Shown one piece after another: positions 45,435 to 55,300 of a DNA stretch of 64,000 nucleotides. The stretch is taken from contig NZ_LLZG01000002.1 in NCBI RefSeq assembly GCF_001509475.1, forward strand, positions 62,001 through 126,000, read 5' to 3'. Position numbers and translations under genes: made by a program. The notes beneath the pieces were generated by a model. The model was not told where the DNA came from and searched no databases. It worked only from the letters and a program-made list of their open reading frames with translations. Positions within the stretch are counted from its first letter, which is position 1, and the number at the start of each line of letters is the position of its first letter. Origin of the DNA: Streptomyces regalis (lineage in GTDB: Bacteria; Actinomycetota; Actinomycetes; Streptomycetales; Streptomycetaceae).

Positions 45435-47618
45435 TTACCGGTTGAAGGTTCGGGTTCCGCCGAGGGTGAGGGTGCCGTCGGCCAGGCCTGCGATCGTCAG
45501 GCGGCGGGCCTCGGCGAGGGCGTCGGCCTGAGCGTGCAGCAGGCGTTCCCGGCGTTCGGTCTCGGCCAGCAGGGCTTCGAAGCGCAGCACCTCGTCCGGA
45601 TCGAGGTCTGGGAGCTGGTAGTCCTCGATACGGCGGGCCGGGCGTACGGCGCTGGGGCTGCGGGCGGTGCCACGGGCCGCGCCAAGCAGGGCCGCGAGGA
45701 CCCGGGGGGTGAGCGGGCGGGTGGCGTCGGCGTTGACGCGGAGAATGCGGGCCGGGAACGCGACGACCGAGAAGCCGTCGTGGTCGACGTACACGCCGAG
45801 GCGAGGCGCGAGGGTGTAGACGACGTCACCGGGCTCGGTGAGCGCCGCCCGTTCGTACGCCGTCGCCAGCAGCAGGCGGTCGATGCGGCGGTCACCCACG
45901 GCTCGTTCGCCGGTGATCTCCTCGGGACCCAGGACAGTGTGGTGGCCGTCCTGGGTGAGGTGGTTCTCGTCGATACGGTGGCCGGGGAGCCTGGTCACCC
46001 TGCGTGCGATGATCAGCTTGCCGAGGGTGGTGCGCTCAGGCAGGAGGCCGACCCTGCGCATTACGGCCCCTCGGTAAGGGCCTCGCTCGTCCTCGTACGC
46101 CCGGGTGTCCGCCGTCGCGCGCTCCAGGCGGGCCTCGGCCTCGGCGATCAGGGCGGGGCGTTCGGTGACCTTGTCGGACCAGATCGCGGAGGCGGGCGGC
46201 GCAGGTGGGGTCAGGGGACCGCCGAAGGCCCGGTCCAGGTCGGCGACGGGGACCACACGGCCGTAGCGCGGGTCGTGCCCGTCGAGTCCTCGGAAGCCCT
46301 CTGCCCGCCAGAGGAGGACGTCCTCGGCGAGCCGCATGCGCACACCCGGCGTGAGCTGTTCCGAGCTGATGTCGGCCAGTAAGACCAGGCCCTCCGCCTC
46401 CCGGACGGGACCGCGTGTGAGCGTCCACAGCGCGGGACGGTAGCCGGGGCGGAAGGGCAGGACCCCGCCGGGAAGCGCGATGACCGACTCGACGATGTTC
46501 TCGCGGAGGAGGGCCGAACGGAGCTGGGCGGCCTCGGTGCTCTTCAGCTCGTCGACGAGTGCGTCGGCCGGTCCGAGGACGAGAGCCGTGCAGCCGGGGC
46601 GGAGGAGGTAGGCGACGCGTTCGAGCTCCGTCAGGGCGGTGAGTACCGAGCGGTCCTCGCCAGGGCGGTACGGGAGCTGGGTGACTACCAGGTCCGGGTC
46701 CGCGAAGCGTTCCTCCAGGTCGGGGCCGGTCTGGACGTCCAGGTCGAGTTCGCCGACGCCCGCCAGCAGGAGGCGGCGGCGGGTGATGCGGGTGAGCCGG
46801 TCGTCGGTGTCGGCGGCGAGGACGGTGACTCGGTCGCGGTCCTCCGTGTCGTCGAGGAGCGCGGCGAGCAGGTCGCCGGCGCGGGCGTGCGGGTCGGCGA
46901 GGGTGAGGGACTCGCCTCGCTCAAGGCGGATGCGGAGGTCGGTGAGCTGGGTGAGCAGGCTCCGCAGCTCCGGGGTGACCGCGTCGGCGGCGAGGGAGTC
47001 CAGCCCGAGCCGGGAGCGGGCGGCGAGCAGCCACTCGTACGCGCCGCGCTCGTCGTAGGCGGACTCGATCAGGTCCTCGGCGAGGCGGGCGAGCGGGGCC
47101 GCCGTGGCGTCGATCGCGCGAAGCTCGCGGAGTACGAAATCGTCCTCGGCGTCGATCCGTTCGGCTCGGCGCAGCAGCGCGGACCAGAGGGCCTCGTCGG
47201 CTTCGGCGTCGAGCGGGGAGGCCGGGGAGACGTTCGCGTCGTTAGCCAGTGGCCGGCCGTCGAGCCGGCGCAGGCACAGCAGGCTGCCCAGCGTCTCGAC
47301 CAGCTGCCACGGCGTGAAGCGGTCCCGCAGCGCGATGATGCCGAAGAGGGCCAGCTCGGATCGGAGCTCCGCCGGGTCGGCGTTGCCCAGGCCGGAGGCG
47401 ATCAGCCAGTCGGTCACCTGTGCGCCGTCGAACAGCGGCCGTCCCGAGTTCTCGGACATAGCGGCGGGGAAGTCCGGGTGGCGTCGCCGCCAGGTGGACA
47501 CGACGGGGCGCTTCACCCGGGCGAAAGTTGCGATATCGGACATCGATACCAGGACGGGCAGCGGTGCTGCCGGGTCCGGCAGACCAGTGACCACGGTGCG
47601 CATCCCTCCCCCGCTCAT
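45435..47618 (-). CDS. Degenerate N6-methylase/HsdS-like fusion upstream of hsdM
   Basis: A 727-residue protein, first gene of the type I operon. The N-terminal helix-turn-helix is SMSDIATFARVKRPVVSTWR. A methylase-like region follows, but its SAM motif reads ADPHARAGDLL in place of DPxxGSG, and the catalytic DPPF/NPPY position reads VVTQLPYRPG, so methylation is very unlikely. The C-terminal 230 residues look like an HsdS recognition half (LGKLIIARRVTRLPG, EPGDVVYTLAPRLGVYVDHD) with a closing coiled helix. A TTA codon lies at 46380-46382. The start could be 47618 or 47603. It may be a DNA-binding regulator or sensor subunit. Confidence 0.78.
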   Translation of the reverse strand: MSGGGMRTVVTGLPDPAAPLPVLVSMSDIATFARVKRPVVSTWRRRHPDFPAAMSENSGRPLFDGAQVTDWLIASGLGNADPAELRSELALFGIIALRDRFTPWQLVETLGSLLCLRRLDGRPLANDANVSPASPLDAEADEALWSALLRRAERIDAEDDFVLRELRAIDATAAPLARLAEDLIESAYDERGAYEWLLAARSRLGLDSLAADAVTPELRSLLTQLTDLRIRLERGESLTLADPHARAGDLLAALLDDTEDRDRVTVLAADTDDRLTRITRRRLLLAGVGELDLDVQTGPDLEERFADPDLVVTQLPYRPGEDRSVLTALTELERVAYLLRPGCTALVLGPADALVDELKSTEAAQLRSALLRENIVESVIALPGGVLPFRPGYRPALWTLTRGPVREAEGLVLLADISSEQLTPGVRMRLAEDVLLWRAEGFRGLDGHDPRYGRVVPVADLDRAFGGPLTPPAPPASAIWSDKVTERPALIAEAEARLERATADTRAYEDERGPYRGAVMRRVGLLPERTTLGKLIIARRVTRLPGHRIDENHLTQDGHHTVLGPEEITGERAVGDRRIDRLLLATAYERAALTEPGDVVYTLAPRLGVYVDHDGFSVVAFPARILRVNADATRPLTPRVLAALLGAARGTARSPSAVRPARRIEDYQLPDLDPDEVLRFEALLAETERRERLLHAQADALAEARRLTIAGLADGTLTLGGTRTFNR

Positions 47619-48000
47619 CTATCGTCGCATCAGCCGCCTCGGCCATCAGACCGGGTCTTGTCTCACATCACGGCTCCGCTTGGGGCGGATTCTCGCCCCG
47701 ACACCACAAGACGATACGCCGATCCCGGAGAGGTGGACGCGCCTTTGTTTGATAACGATGGTTATCAAATCGTGCCTGAAGTCATCGCATCAAGCTGCCT
47801 CGTCCAGCTGCGTGATTCATGTCTGAAGTGCCACTGGCCTCTGGGGAGATGCGACAGAATGACGGGTCTGTTTCCCAACTGAACAGCACTGAGGGGGTGG
47901 CAGCGGGAAATGGTCGAGCGCAGCCGCGGACCGTCTTGCCGCAAAGGGCTCACTGCGCGGCGCACCCACCGGCCAGCGGCGTTCAGCTGCTCTCGGTCCG
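47619..48000. promoter_or_regulatory. Divergent control region (382 bases) with palindrome at 47748-47769
   Basis: The shared upstream region of the HsdM-HsdS-like gene (minus) and the gene starting at 48001 (plus). Nine-base arms TTTGATAAC (47748-47756) and GTTATCAAA (47761-47769) flank GATG. The element is unusually AT-rich for this genome. It is a likely operator or twin promoter for both operons. No coding frame is convincing here. Confidence 0.7.
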
Positions 48001-49524
48001 ATGGTTGAGCGCATGGTCGCCGTCGGTGGGAAGGGGCAAACACCGGCGCTCGTGGACGGACCGGGCTGGAGCCGCCCCGGACTGGACGTCGCCGCGGGCC
48101 GTTATCCCCTCTCCGTGGAGCGGCATGTGATGCGCATGGTCGATCACCTGGTCCCCGGGGTGACCGCGGTGACTCCGCACGCGCGTTACTACGCACTGCA
48201 CGGGCTGATCGCGGCGCAAGCCAAGGCGGAAGACCTGACGGTCCCGGCCGCCCAGACTCTGCTCCGCCGCGCGGAAGTGGCGTTGGCGGCCGTGTCGTTC
48301 GCGCATCATCCACAGGCCCTGGAGTGGCTGCCGCGCGCTCATGGGGTCGACGCCCTGGCCCGGCGGCTGCAGGCCGGCACGGTCGCCATGTCCGAGGCCG
48401 AGGTCCCGGGCAAGGACGGGTACGTACGCAACTCGTGGGGGTTCTGGGGACCGTACGCCGGATCCGAGGTCGCGCTCGGCATCCTCGGTGGAGGCCCCAT
48501 GCCAGTTCCCGGACCGCGGCTTGAGACCACGGCACTACGAGCCGGACTGGGCAGGCTGCTCGAACTGGCCGCCGAGGACACACTGAACGTGGATGATCTC
48601 GTCTCTTTCGGGGGCCAGCTGTGCGTGTGCATGGGCGGCGAGCACCCTGACGGGGCTTGGCTGGCGAACCTGATGTGCGAGCCCGGCGCGCCAGCCGAAG
48701 CAGGCTCCCGCTCTGCAACACGACGACAGACGATTCAGCTTCTGGCTCGTGTGGTCGCCACACATCCCGTCCGATATTTCACCCGTGACATCGGCCATGT
48801 GCTCGCTTTCGGTGACTTCCTGACCACCGATGCCGTGACCAGCGGCATCGACGCTGCTGGTGCCTGGCGCGGAGTGGTGCTGCGCAACTACTCCGTCGGA
48901 GCGTGGCGCCGCCTGTGGTCCTGGCTCGTGGAGCAGGTCGACGGGCTGGTGCCGATCGAGGAAGTGGCCGACCGCTTCGCCGCAGAGCTGCCCGACATGA
49001 CGGTGGACGCCTTCCTGTCCTCCCTTCCCGCGACGCAGAGCACGACCGGAGCGCCGTTGCCCGCCGAGCACGACCTGCGGTGGGCGGGTGATCCCCTGCC
49101 CGTCGCCGAACTGCGGGTGCTCGCCGCCAGTGCCCGTCGGGTGGACGAACTCACCGGTCGGGTCCGGGACGCGTTCCTCGGCCAGCGCGGTGTCGAGCTC
49201 GGCCCGGAATGGGTCCAGTGGCGGCTTGACGAAGCACGGCCCATGAAACTGCGCGATGTCGCCCGCCGACTCACCTATGACCTGGTGGCGCGGTCGCAGC
49301 GGATCGCGCTGGCCAAGGCCCGCCGACGTGCTGACGGCACGCTGTGGTTACCGACCCGGCTACACGAACGGGGCGGGCTGTTGTACCGGACGAGCCAGGA
49401 GGGGCGCGGTGACGTCGGCCTGCGGCTGGACCAGCTCGGGACGGTCCTGGCCACCTGCGGCGTACTGCACTACCACGACCAGCACTGGTCGGTGACCAGT
49501 AGTGGGAGGGCTCTCGTTGACTGA
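48001..49524 (+). CDS. Uncharacterised protein, first gene of PLD operon
   Basis: A 507-residue soluble protein that I do not recognise with confidence. Its N-terminal segment (SVERHVMRMVDHLVPGVTAV then TPHARYYALHGLIAAQ) recalls DUF6361-like proteins that accompany PLD-type proteins in other genomes, but this is only an impression. The middle has an aromatic-rich stretch (NSWGFWGPYAGSEVALGILG), and the C-terminus (about 400-507) looks like tandem winged helices. A TTA codon at 49348-49350 implies bldA control. The start at 48001 lacks a clear ribosome site, and a second ATG at 48013 is possible. It overlaps the PLD gene, so they are coupled. Confidence 0.75.
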   Translation: MVERMVAVGGKGQTPALVDGPGWSRPGLDVAAGRYPLSVERHVMRMVDHLVPGVTAVTPHARYYALHGLIAAQAKAEDLTVPAAQTLLRRAEVALAAVSFAHHPQALEWLPRAHGVDALARRLQAGTVAMSEAEVPGKDGYVRNSWGFWGPYAGSEVALGILGGGPMPVPGPRLETTALRAGLGRLLELAAEDTLNVDDLVSFGGQLCVCMGGEHPDGAWLANLMCEPGAPAEAGSRSATRRQTIQLLARVVATHPVRYFTRDIGHVLAFGDFLTTDAVTSGIDAAGAWRGVVLRNYSVGAWRRLWSWLVEQVDGLVPIEEVADRFAAELPDMTVDAFLSSLPATQSTTGAPLPAEHDLRWAGDPLPVAELRVLAASARRVDELTGRVRDAFLGQRGVELGPEWVQWRLDEARPMKLRDVARRLTYDLVARSQRIALAKARRRADGTLWLPTRLHERGGLLYRTSQEGRGDVGLRLDQLGTVLATCGVLHYHDQHWSVTSSGRALVD

Positions 49525-52189
49525 GACCGCACTGGCACCGGGAGTGGTGGAGCCGCCAACCACGTTCGCCTCTCCGCTGACCCTCATCCTTGACGAGGAG
49601 CGGACGGGCGGCCGGAGCCTGGAAGAAGCACTCTTCCTCAGCTTCACCGCCGATCTCGGCTTCTTCGAGGAGGTCGCCCTCGGCGTCACCCAGGCCACCG
49701 GCGCACGCGTCACCGTGGCGGGAGATGTCTCCATGGCCCGGAACGATCCCCGCTCCGTCCGGCGAGCCGGCCGCAGCTACCTCTCCGGTCTGGCATACGC
49801 CCACGGTGCCGCGTTCCACCCCAAGCTGATGGTCCTCGCCGGACCGGAGCACGCCACCATCGCCCTCGGCTCCGGCAACACCACGCTGGCTGGCTGGCAG
49901 GCCAACGCCGAACTGTGGACGGTTCTGCAAGTGGACGGCGAGCAGAGTCCCACCGCGGTTCCGGAGCTGTCGGCATGGCTGCGCGACCTCCCGGAAAAGG
50001 TGAGGTTCTCCGCCGGCGTGCCACAAGCGCTTGGGCGGGTCGCGGCGCTGCTGGACCGGCTACACCGCGACAGGACACCCACGGCTCCACAGATCCGCGT
50101 CGTCAGCAGCCTGCGTTCGCCGATCATCGATCAGCTGCCGGAGGGGCCCGTCGATGAACTGGCCGTGTTCGCGCCCTTCTACGACCGGCGCTCGATGGCA
50201 CTGCGGCGGCTGCTCGAACGCTTCCGTCCGAGCCGGTTCACCCTCGCCTACCAGCCCGGACTCAGCGATCTCGACGGTCCGTCGGTCGCGGCCCTGGTGA
50301 AGGAGTACGACGGACGCGTCATCAGCGACAACGACCAGCGGTACCGCCACGGGAAACTTGTCGAGTGGGTCGCCGAGGGGCAGCGGTGGGCCCTGACCGG
50401 CAGCCCGAACCTTTCCGCCGCGGCCCTCCTGCTTTCCCAGGGCGACGGCGGCAACTGCGAACTCGGCATCATCACCCCCATCCCCACCACCCTCCTTCCG
50501 GACGGCACCGACGAGCCCGCCGCCGGGCTGCACACGGCTCCGCCCCTTCCCCGCCCCATCGCTGGCAGTGGGCCGCTGCTGCTCGGTGCCCTACGCGTAT
50601 CGGACGGCCTGGAGATCAGCATGGCCCGGCCCCTCTCCGACACCGCTCGCCTGGAGTTGTCTCAGGCGGCAGCACCGCCGGAGGCATGGGAGCGCATCGC
50701 CGACATCCCGCCCGGCCAGGCCACGCTGACGGTGACGGCTCCGGCGGATGCGGGCAGCCGTGCGCGCCTGGTCGTAGTCGACAACGACGGCGTACCAAGC
50801 TTCGGCAACATCGTGTTCGTCGTCGACCCTGACCGTGCCCTGCGCCGAATGACCCCGGCCCAGTCCCAGGCCCCCACGACACGGCCACCCGACCTGTTCG
50901 CGGATCCCCGGCTCGCCGAACGATTCCTGGGCGACCTGGAAACCCTCCGTACGGGACTGACCCCCACCCCAGCGGGCGTATCCGCGAGCAGCAGCCGTGG
51001 CGGTGCGGTCGCTACGGCCCCGCTGGACGGCGACGAGGACGGCTGGGAGCGCTATCTGGACGAATGCGCCGGGCGTGTCGGACACCCGCTCACGCGCTTC
51101 GCGCTGGGGCTCCCCCTGCCCACCGACACCAGCACGCCCTTTCAGGACCTGCTGCCTGTCTCCTGGGACGAGCGGTTCACCGACGACATCGAAGCCGCCC
51201 TCGACGATGACGACGCCGAGGCCGTGGCAGCAGATCACGACCCCGAGGCAGCCGGTGACGAAGCGAGCAGCACCGCCACCCTGCCCGACCTCCGGCAGGC
51301 CGACCAGGAAGTCCGCCGTAGATACCGGCGCTGGGTGGAGCGCCTCGTCGCCCTCGCTCCCCACCTGGGCCCTCCCGAGCGCATGCTCGTAGTCCGGCTG
51401 ACCCTATGGACCGTCGCGGCAGGCGCCTGGCCTCCGGCACACACCGACTGGCTGCCGCTGCTCTCCCGGGCCGTCCGCGCACTGAACCGAAACGATCTCC
51501 CCGAGCGGATCGAGCCCCAGGTCGGCAGCCTCGCCGCAGTCGCACTCGCCGTGCTCCGAAGCCACGCCCCACGCTACGAGATCACCCCCGAGACACTCGC
51601 CTTCAACGAAGCCTCCCAGGCAGTCGGCCACCTGCTGCCCGCAGTGGATTCCGCGTACGTCACGGAGTACACGACGCTGCTCGACACAGCCTTCGGCCCG
51701 GCCGTCGACCAGGCCGCCGTGCTCGATGTCGCGTCGGACGTCGTCCAGGACGATCCCCTCGCTGACGCCGTATGGTCCCTCGCCGAGAAGGGGCGCGACG
51801 TACACCGCCACGGACGACTCCTTCTTCATGTCACCGGCCGCTTCAGCAACCCCGCGCTGGTGGCACTCGAAGCAGTCGGCGCCGCCGAAGATGCGCCCCT
51901 GGTCGGAGCCTGGGCCAGCTCGGGCTCCGACTCCGGCGAGGGAGCCTGGGCGCTGGTCGTCTGGCGTCGGCCCGACCTCATCGTGGTCGATGCCCGCCGG
52001 CCGATTCCCCTCTGGCGACATTACCGGCTCACCGGACTGGTAGGCCCCAGAGCCCTCGCTGCACAGCGGGGCTTCGAATCCGCCGCCTCCGTACCCCACG
52101 GCCCCCGCAACCAGCCCTTCGAACTGGCCCACCAAGTCCTGTCGGACCTCGGCCTGGTGGGACCCCGCCCACCACAATGTGAGCCATAG
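49517..52189 (+). CDS. Phospholipase-D-like protein with two HxK motifs
   Basis: An 890-residue protein. Two PLD half-motifs are visible: His101-x-Lys103 then GSGN (118-121), and His278-x-Lys280 then GSPN (295-298). The HKD aspartate is absent from both, as in some PLD-type nucleases. Residues 300-890 have no named domain; an acidic stretch (AALDDDDAEAVAADHD) separates a beta-rich from a helical part. PLD folds in defence systems usually cut nucleic acid. The TTG at 49517 is preferred because GGGAGGG lies six bases upstream; GTG at 49502 has none. It overlaps the previous gene by eight bases and converges with the CHAT gene 151 bases away. Confidence 0.8.
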   Translation: MTETALAPGVVEPPTTFASPLTLILDEERTGGRSLEEALFLSFTADLGFFEEVALGVTQATGARVTVAGDVSMARNDPRSVRRAGRSYLSGLAYAHGAAFHPKLMVLAGPEHATIALGSGNTTLAGWQANAELWTVLQVDGEQSPTAVPELSAWLRDLPEKVRFSAGVPQALGRVAALLDRLHRDRTPTAPQIRVVSSLRSPIIDQLPEGPVDELAVFAPFYDRRSMALRRLLERFRPSRFTLAYQPGLSDLDGPSVAALVKEYDGRVISDNDQRYRHGKLVEWVAEGQRWALTGSPNLSAAALLLSQGDGGNCELGIITPIPTTLLPDGTDEPAAGLHTAPPLPRPIAGSGPLLLGALRVSDGLEISMARPLSDTARLELSQAAAPPEAWERIADIPPGQATLTVTAPADAGSRARLVVVDNDGVPSFGNIVFVVDPDRALRRMTPAQSQAPTTRPPDLFADPRLAERFLGDLETLRTGLTPTPAGVSASSSRGGAVATAPLDGDEDGWERYLDECAGRVGHPLTRFALGLPLPTDTSTPFQDLLPVSWDERFTDDIEAALDDDDAEAVAADHDPEAAGDEASSTATLPDLRQADQEVRRRYRRWVERLVALAPHLGPPERMLVVRLTLWTVAAGAWPPAHTDWLPLLSRAVRALNRNDLPERIEPQVGSLAAVALAVLRSHAPRYEITPETLAFNEASQAVGHLLPAVDSAYVTEYTTLLDTAFGPAVDQAAVLDVASDVVQDDPLADAVWSLAEKGRDVHRHGRLLLHVTGRFSNPALVALEAVGAAEDAPLVGAWASSGSDSGEGAWALVVWRRPDLIVVDARRPIPLWRHYRLTGLVGPRALAAQRGFESAASVPHGPRNQPFELAHQVLSDLGLVGPRPPQCEP

Positions 52190-52340
52190 CCTGGGGAAGT
52201 CTCTACATGTCCATCGTGGAAGATCCGCGTCACGTACAACCGATCACCGCGCACTCACGATCAGTCGAGGTCAAGGTGCGAGCGGCATCGACAGCAATGT
52301 GCATGTCGATGCCGCGGCTCAACAGCGACACCGCCCGCGT

Positions 52341-55300
52341 TCAGATCCCGGCGTGCAGGTGGGACGCCCAGAGGTAGGGGGACTTGGGATAGCGATCACG
52401 GACCTTGCGCACGGTGTGGTGCAGAGCACGGGCCGCTGAATCCGTGTCGAGGCCACCATGCTGGTCGGTGATCCCGCCGAGCTCAGCATAAAAATCAGCT
52501 GCCATATGCGAGGCCACCTCGTCATTTATCTCCCAGAGGGTACCGATGACGTGGGGAAAACCCGCGAGCTGAAAGGCAGATGCGAGATGGATGGCCTCGT
52601 CGATCAGCTCTACGGATTCCATGAACGCTGTTCGGCACGCTGACAGGTAGGCCAGTTGGGCCGAGTCCATCCTCATTTCTGCAAGGCTCGCCACCGTGAG
52701 CGGATCACGTTCGTGGTCGTGCAGAAGCAGCAGGCTCTGGGACGGGTCGTCGGGATCGTGGGCACCGTGGCACGCGAAGTGAACGATCCCGCAATCGGAG
52801 AGAGTCTTCAGGACCCGAGCTTTGGTCGGTCGTGTCTCCGACTCGGTGGCGGTCATGCCATCGGCCTCTGCATCCGGCTCGATGAGGAGCGTCGGCTCGG
52901 GCAGCAGGCCGCACAGCAGTGTGGCCTCTTCCGAGACGTGGTCCAGGCGGCCTTGGACGCCCGGAGTTGTGGGCATGGCCACGATCAATGACCCGCTCAC
53001 AGTCGGCCCGGAGGTGTGATGACGGCGTGCGTGGTGCAGTGCGCGGATAGTGGTGGTGTACGAGGAGATGACACGGTCCATGACGGTCGGCGGTTCCCTG
53101 TCCCTCAAACCCGCCCGGGGCGGCTCGGAGTGATGGCCGGCAGCGTGCAGGGGTAGCAGCGAAAGGAGCCCTCCGGGCGCCCACCAGACGCGGGGCCACG
53201 GCTGTCCGGAAGAGGGCTCACCAGTGAAACCGAGGCGAAGCAAGACCGGTTCAGCCGCCGCGTCCCACAACCACTCCAAGACAGCGTGAAGCGTCGCTTG
53301 CGCCTCCTTTCGAGTGAGGGGCGACGCGCGCGGATCCCCAACGGTTTCCAGGGCCCTGTGGAAGGTCTGTATCTGGTCGATCACGAGGTCGTACGTGAGG
53401 TCGGGCAGGTTCAGGGACTCGATTCCATGGGACGTCAACAGCAGTGCGTCGCTGCGGTAGTGGCTGACGTTGAAAGTCACCACTGGGCCGGAGGTGGCTT
53501 GTGCCAGGAGCTCACTGACGGCGGGGGGACGAGCAAAGCTGGCGAATCCGTCCTGCGCTCGGATGTTGTCCACCGTGGCCTGAAGTTGGTCGGCGCGGGT
53601 GCGTCGTTGCTCCTCGGCATCGACCGCACGTACGGCGGCACTGGCTTGCCCCTCGGGCTCCGTGGGGGAGGCCAATTCCATCGGCCGGTCGAGCTCGTGC
53701 CGAAGTACCTCGAAGCGATGGGCCAGGTCGGGATGGCATTCGCGAAGCTCTGCGAGGTCGCTCCGCATGTCCAGCGCCTGGCTGTGCAGGACGCCGCGGC
53801 CCACCTCGATCAACTGCAGCGCCCGCACTGCCCGCTCGACGGGTGTGCCTTCGTGAGAAGCGAGAGCCAGTGCCGCGGCGTCTCCGGCCAGCCCGGACCA
53901 CTTGCCCATGGCGTGCTGTTGGTCACCGCGGCTCAGCCGACGGTCTGCCACTTCGGGCAGCAGGCGTACGGCACCAGCCAGGAGATCGGCTGCGAGATCA
54001 GGATCCGGCCGTCCGGTCATTGAAGCCGCTGCCTGAGCGGCCCGAATCCGAATCGAGGGCCTGGCCCCGTCGGCTCGCGCGCCTTCCATGTGGGCGGCTA
54101 GGGCACGATCAAAGTCCTGTCTCAAGTGAGTCCGCTGATAACGGCGGTGTAAGGCCGTCCCGAGCTGGAACAGGTAGTCAGCGCGCTCCGGATGTTCCGC
54201 GGGCGAGATGTCGAGCGCGGCCTGGCACGCAACCACCGCGTCATCCAGATCCGCAATAAACCCGGTCTTCTCGAACCTGACGGTCAGCACACCTCCCAGC
54301 AAGGACAAGTACCTCGCGCGCTCAGGGTGGTGGGACGGGACGGTGGCGGTCGCCTCCTGTCCCGCCGCAACCGCGCCGTCCAAGTCCTCAAAGCCTCCAG
54401 AGCGCTGGAAGCGGGCGTGCAGGGCGGCGGACAGATTCGCGAGGAAACGAGGACGGTCAGGACTGCTTGCATCCACAATGCCGAGGACCTCGCGGTTTCT
54501 TCGGACCACCTCATCGAGGTCTTGAGGGTCCCCGTTCCGTTCGTAACGCTGCAACAACACTGCACCGAGATTGGACAGCATCGCCGCCAATGCGGAGTGT
54601 TCACGGGGTGCCGTATTCACAGCTGCGTGCGCGAACTCGATCGCCGCGTCCAGGTCCGACATCGCCCCGGTGTGCTTGAACCGAGTCCACAGCATCAGAC
54701 CGACGTTGGACAGACGGGTCGGCCGGTCGACGTGACCGTCCGCAGTGGCCTGAGCGGAAGCGCGACTGGCACTGATTGCCTCGTCCAGGTCGGCCATATC
54801 ACCAGTGCATTCGAAACGCTGCCCGAGGGAGATGGCCAGGTTGTTGAGAACCGCGTTGCACTCGGTCTGATGCGGGGCAATTTCCCGGGAGGCAGCGCGG
54901 TTCATTTCTATTGCCGTATCGAGGTCAGATCTGTCGCCGCCGAGGCGGTATCGCACCAGAAGAGCTTGCCCCAGGCCTGAGAGACGAAGCCCACGAGCCC
55001 GATGCCCCGGCGGGAGCATCTCCAAAGCTTCCTGGAACGCGTTGACGGATCGGTCCAGATAGACTGTTTCCCCGGTCCGCTCGAATCGAGTCAGCGTGAT
55101 GCCGCCGAGCCCAAACAGGAATATGGAGCGTCCAGGATGTTCCTCGGAGGCAGCCTCGAGTGCGGCCTGGCCGCACTCGATTGCGCTCTCCAGATCTGCC
55201 GGGACACCAGTGCTCTCATGTCGGGCCCGCCACGCGATACCAAGATTGTGAAGAATTCCTGCCTTGTCGTCGTCCCCGGCACAGAGGTCTGACGCTTCCT

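Noticed and set aside
54284-54604. Short frames inside the TPR region of the CHAT gene
   Set aside because: They overlap the intact TPR-CHAT frame and have no independent ribosome site or domain.
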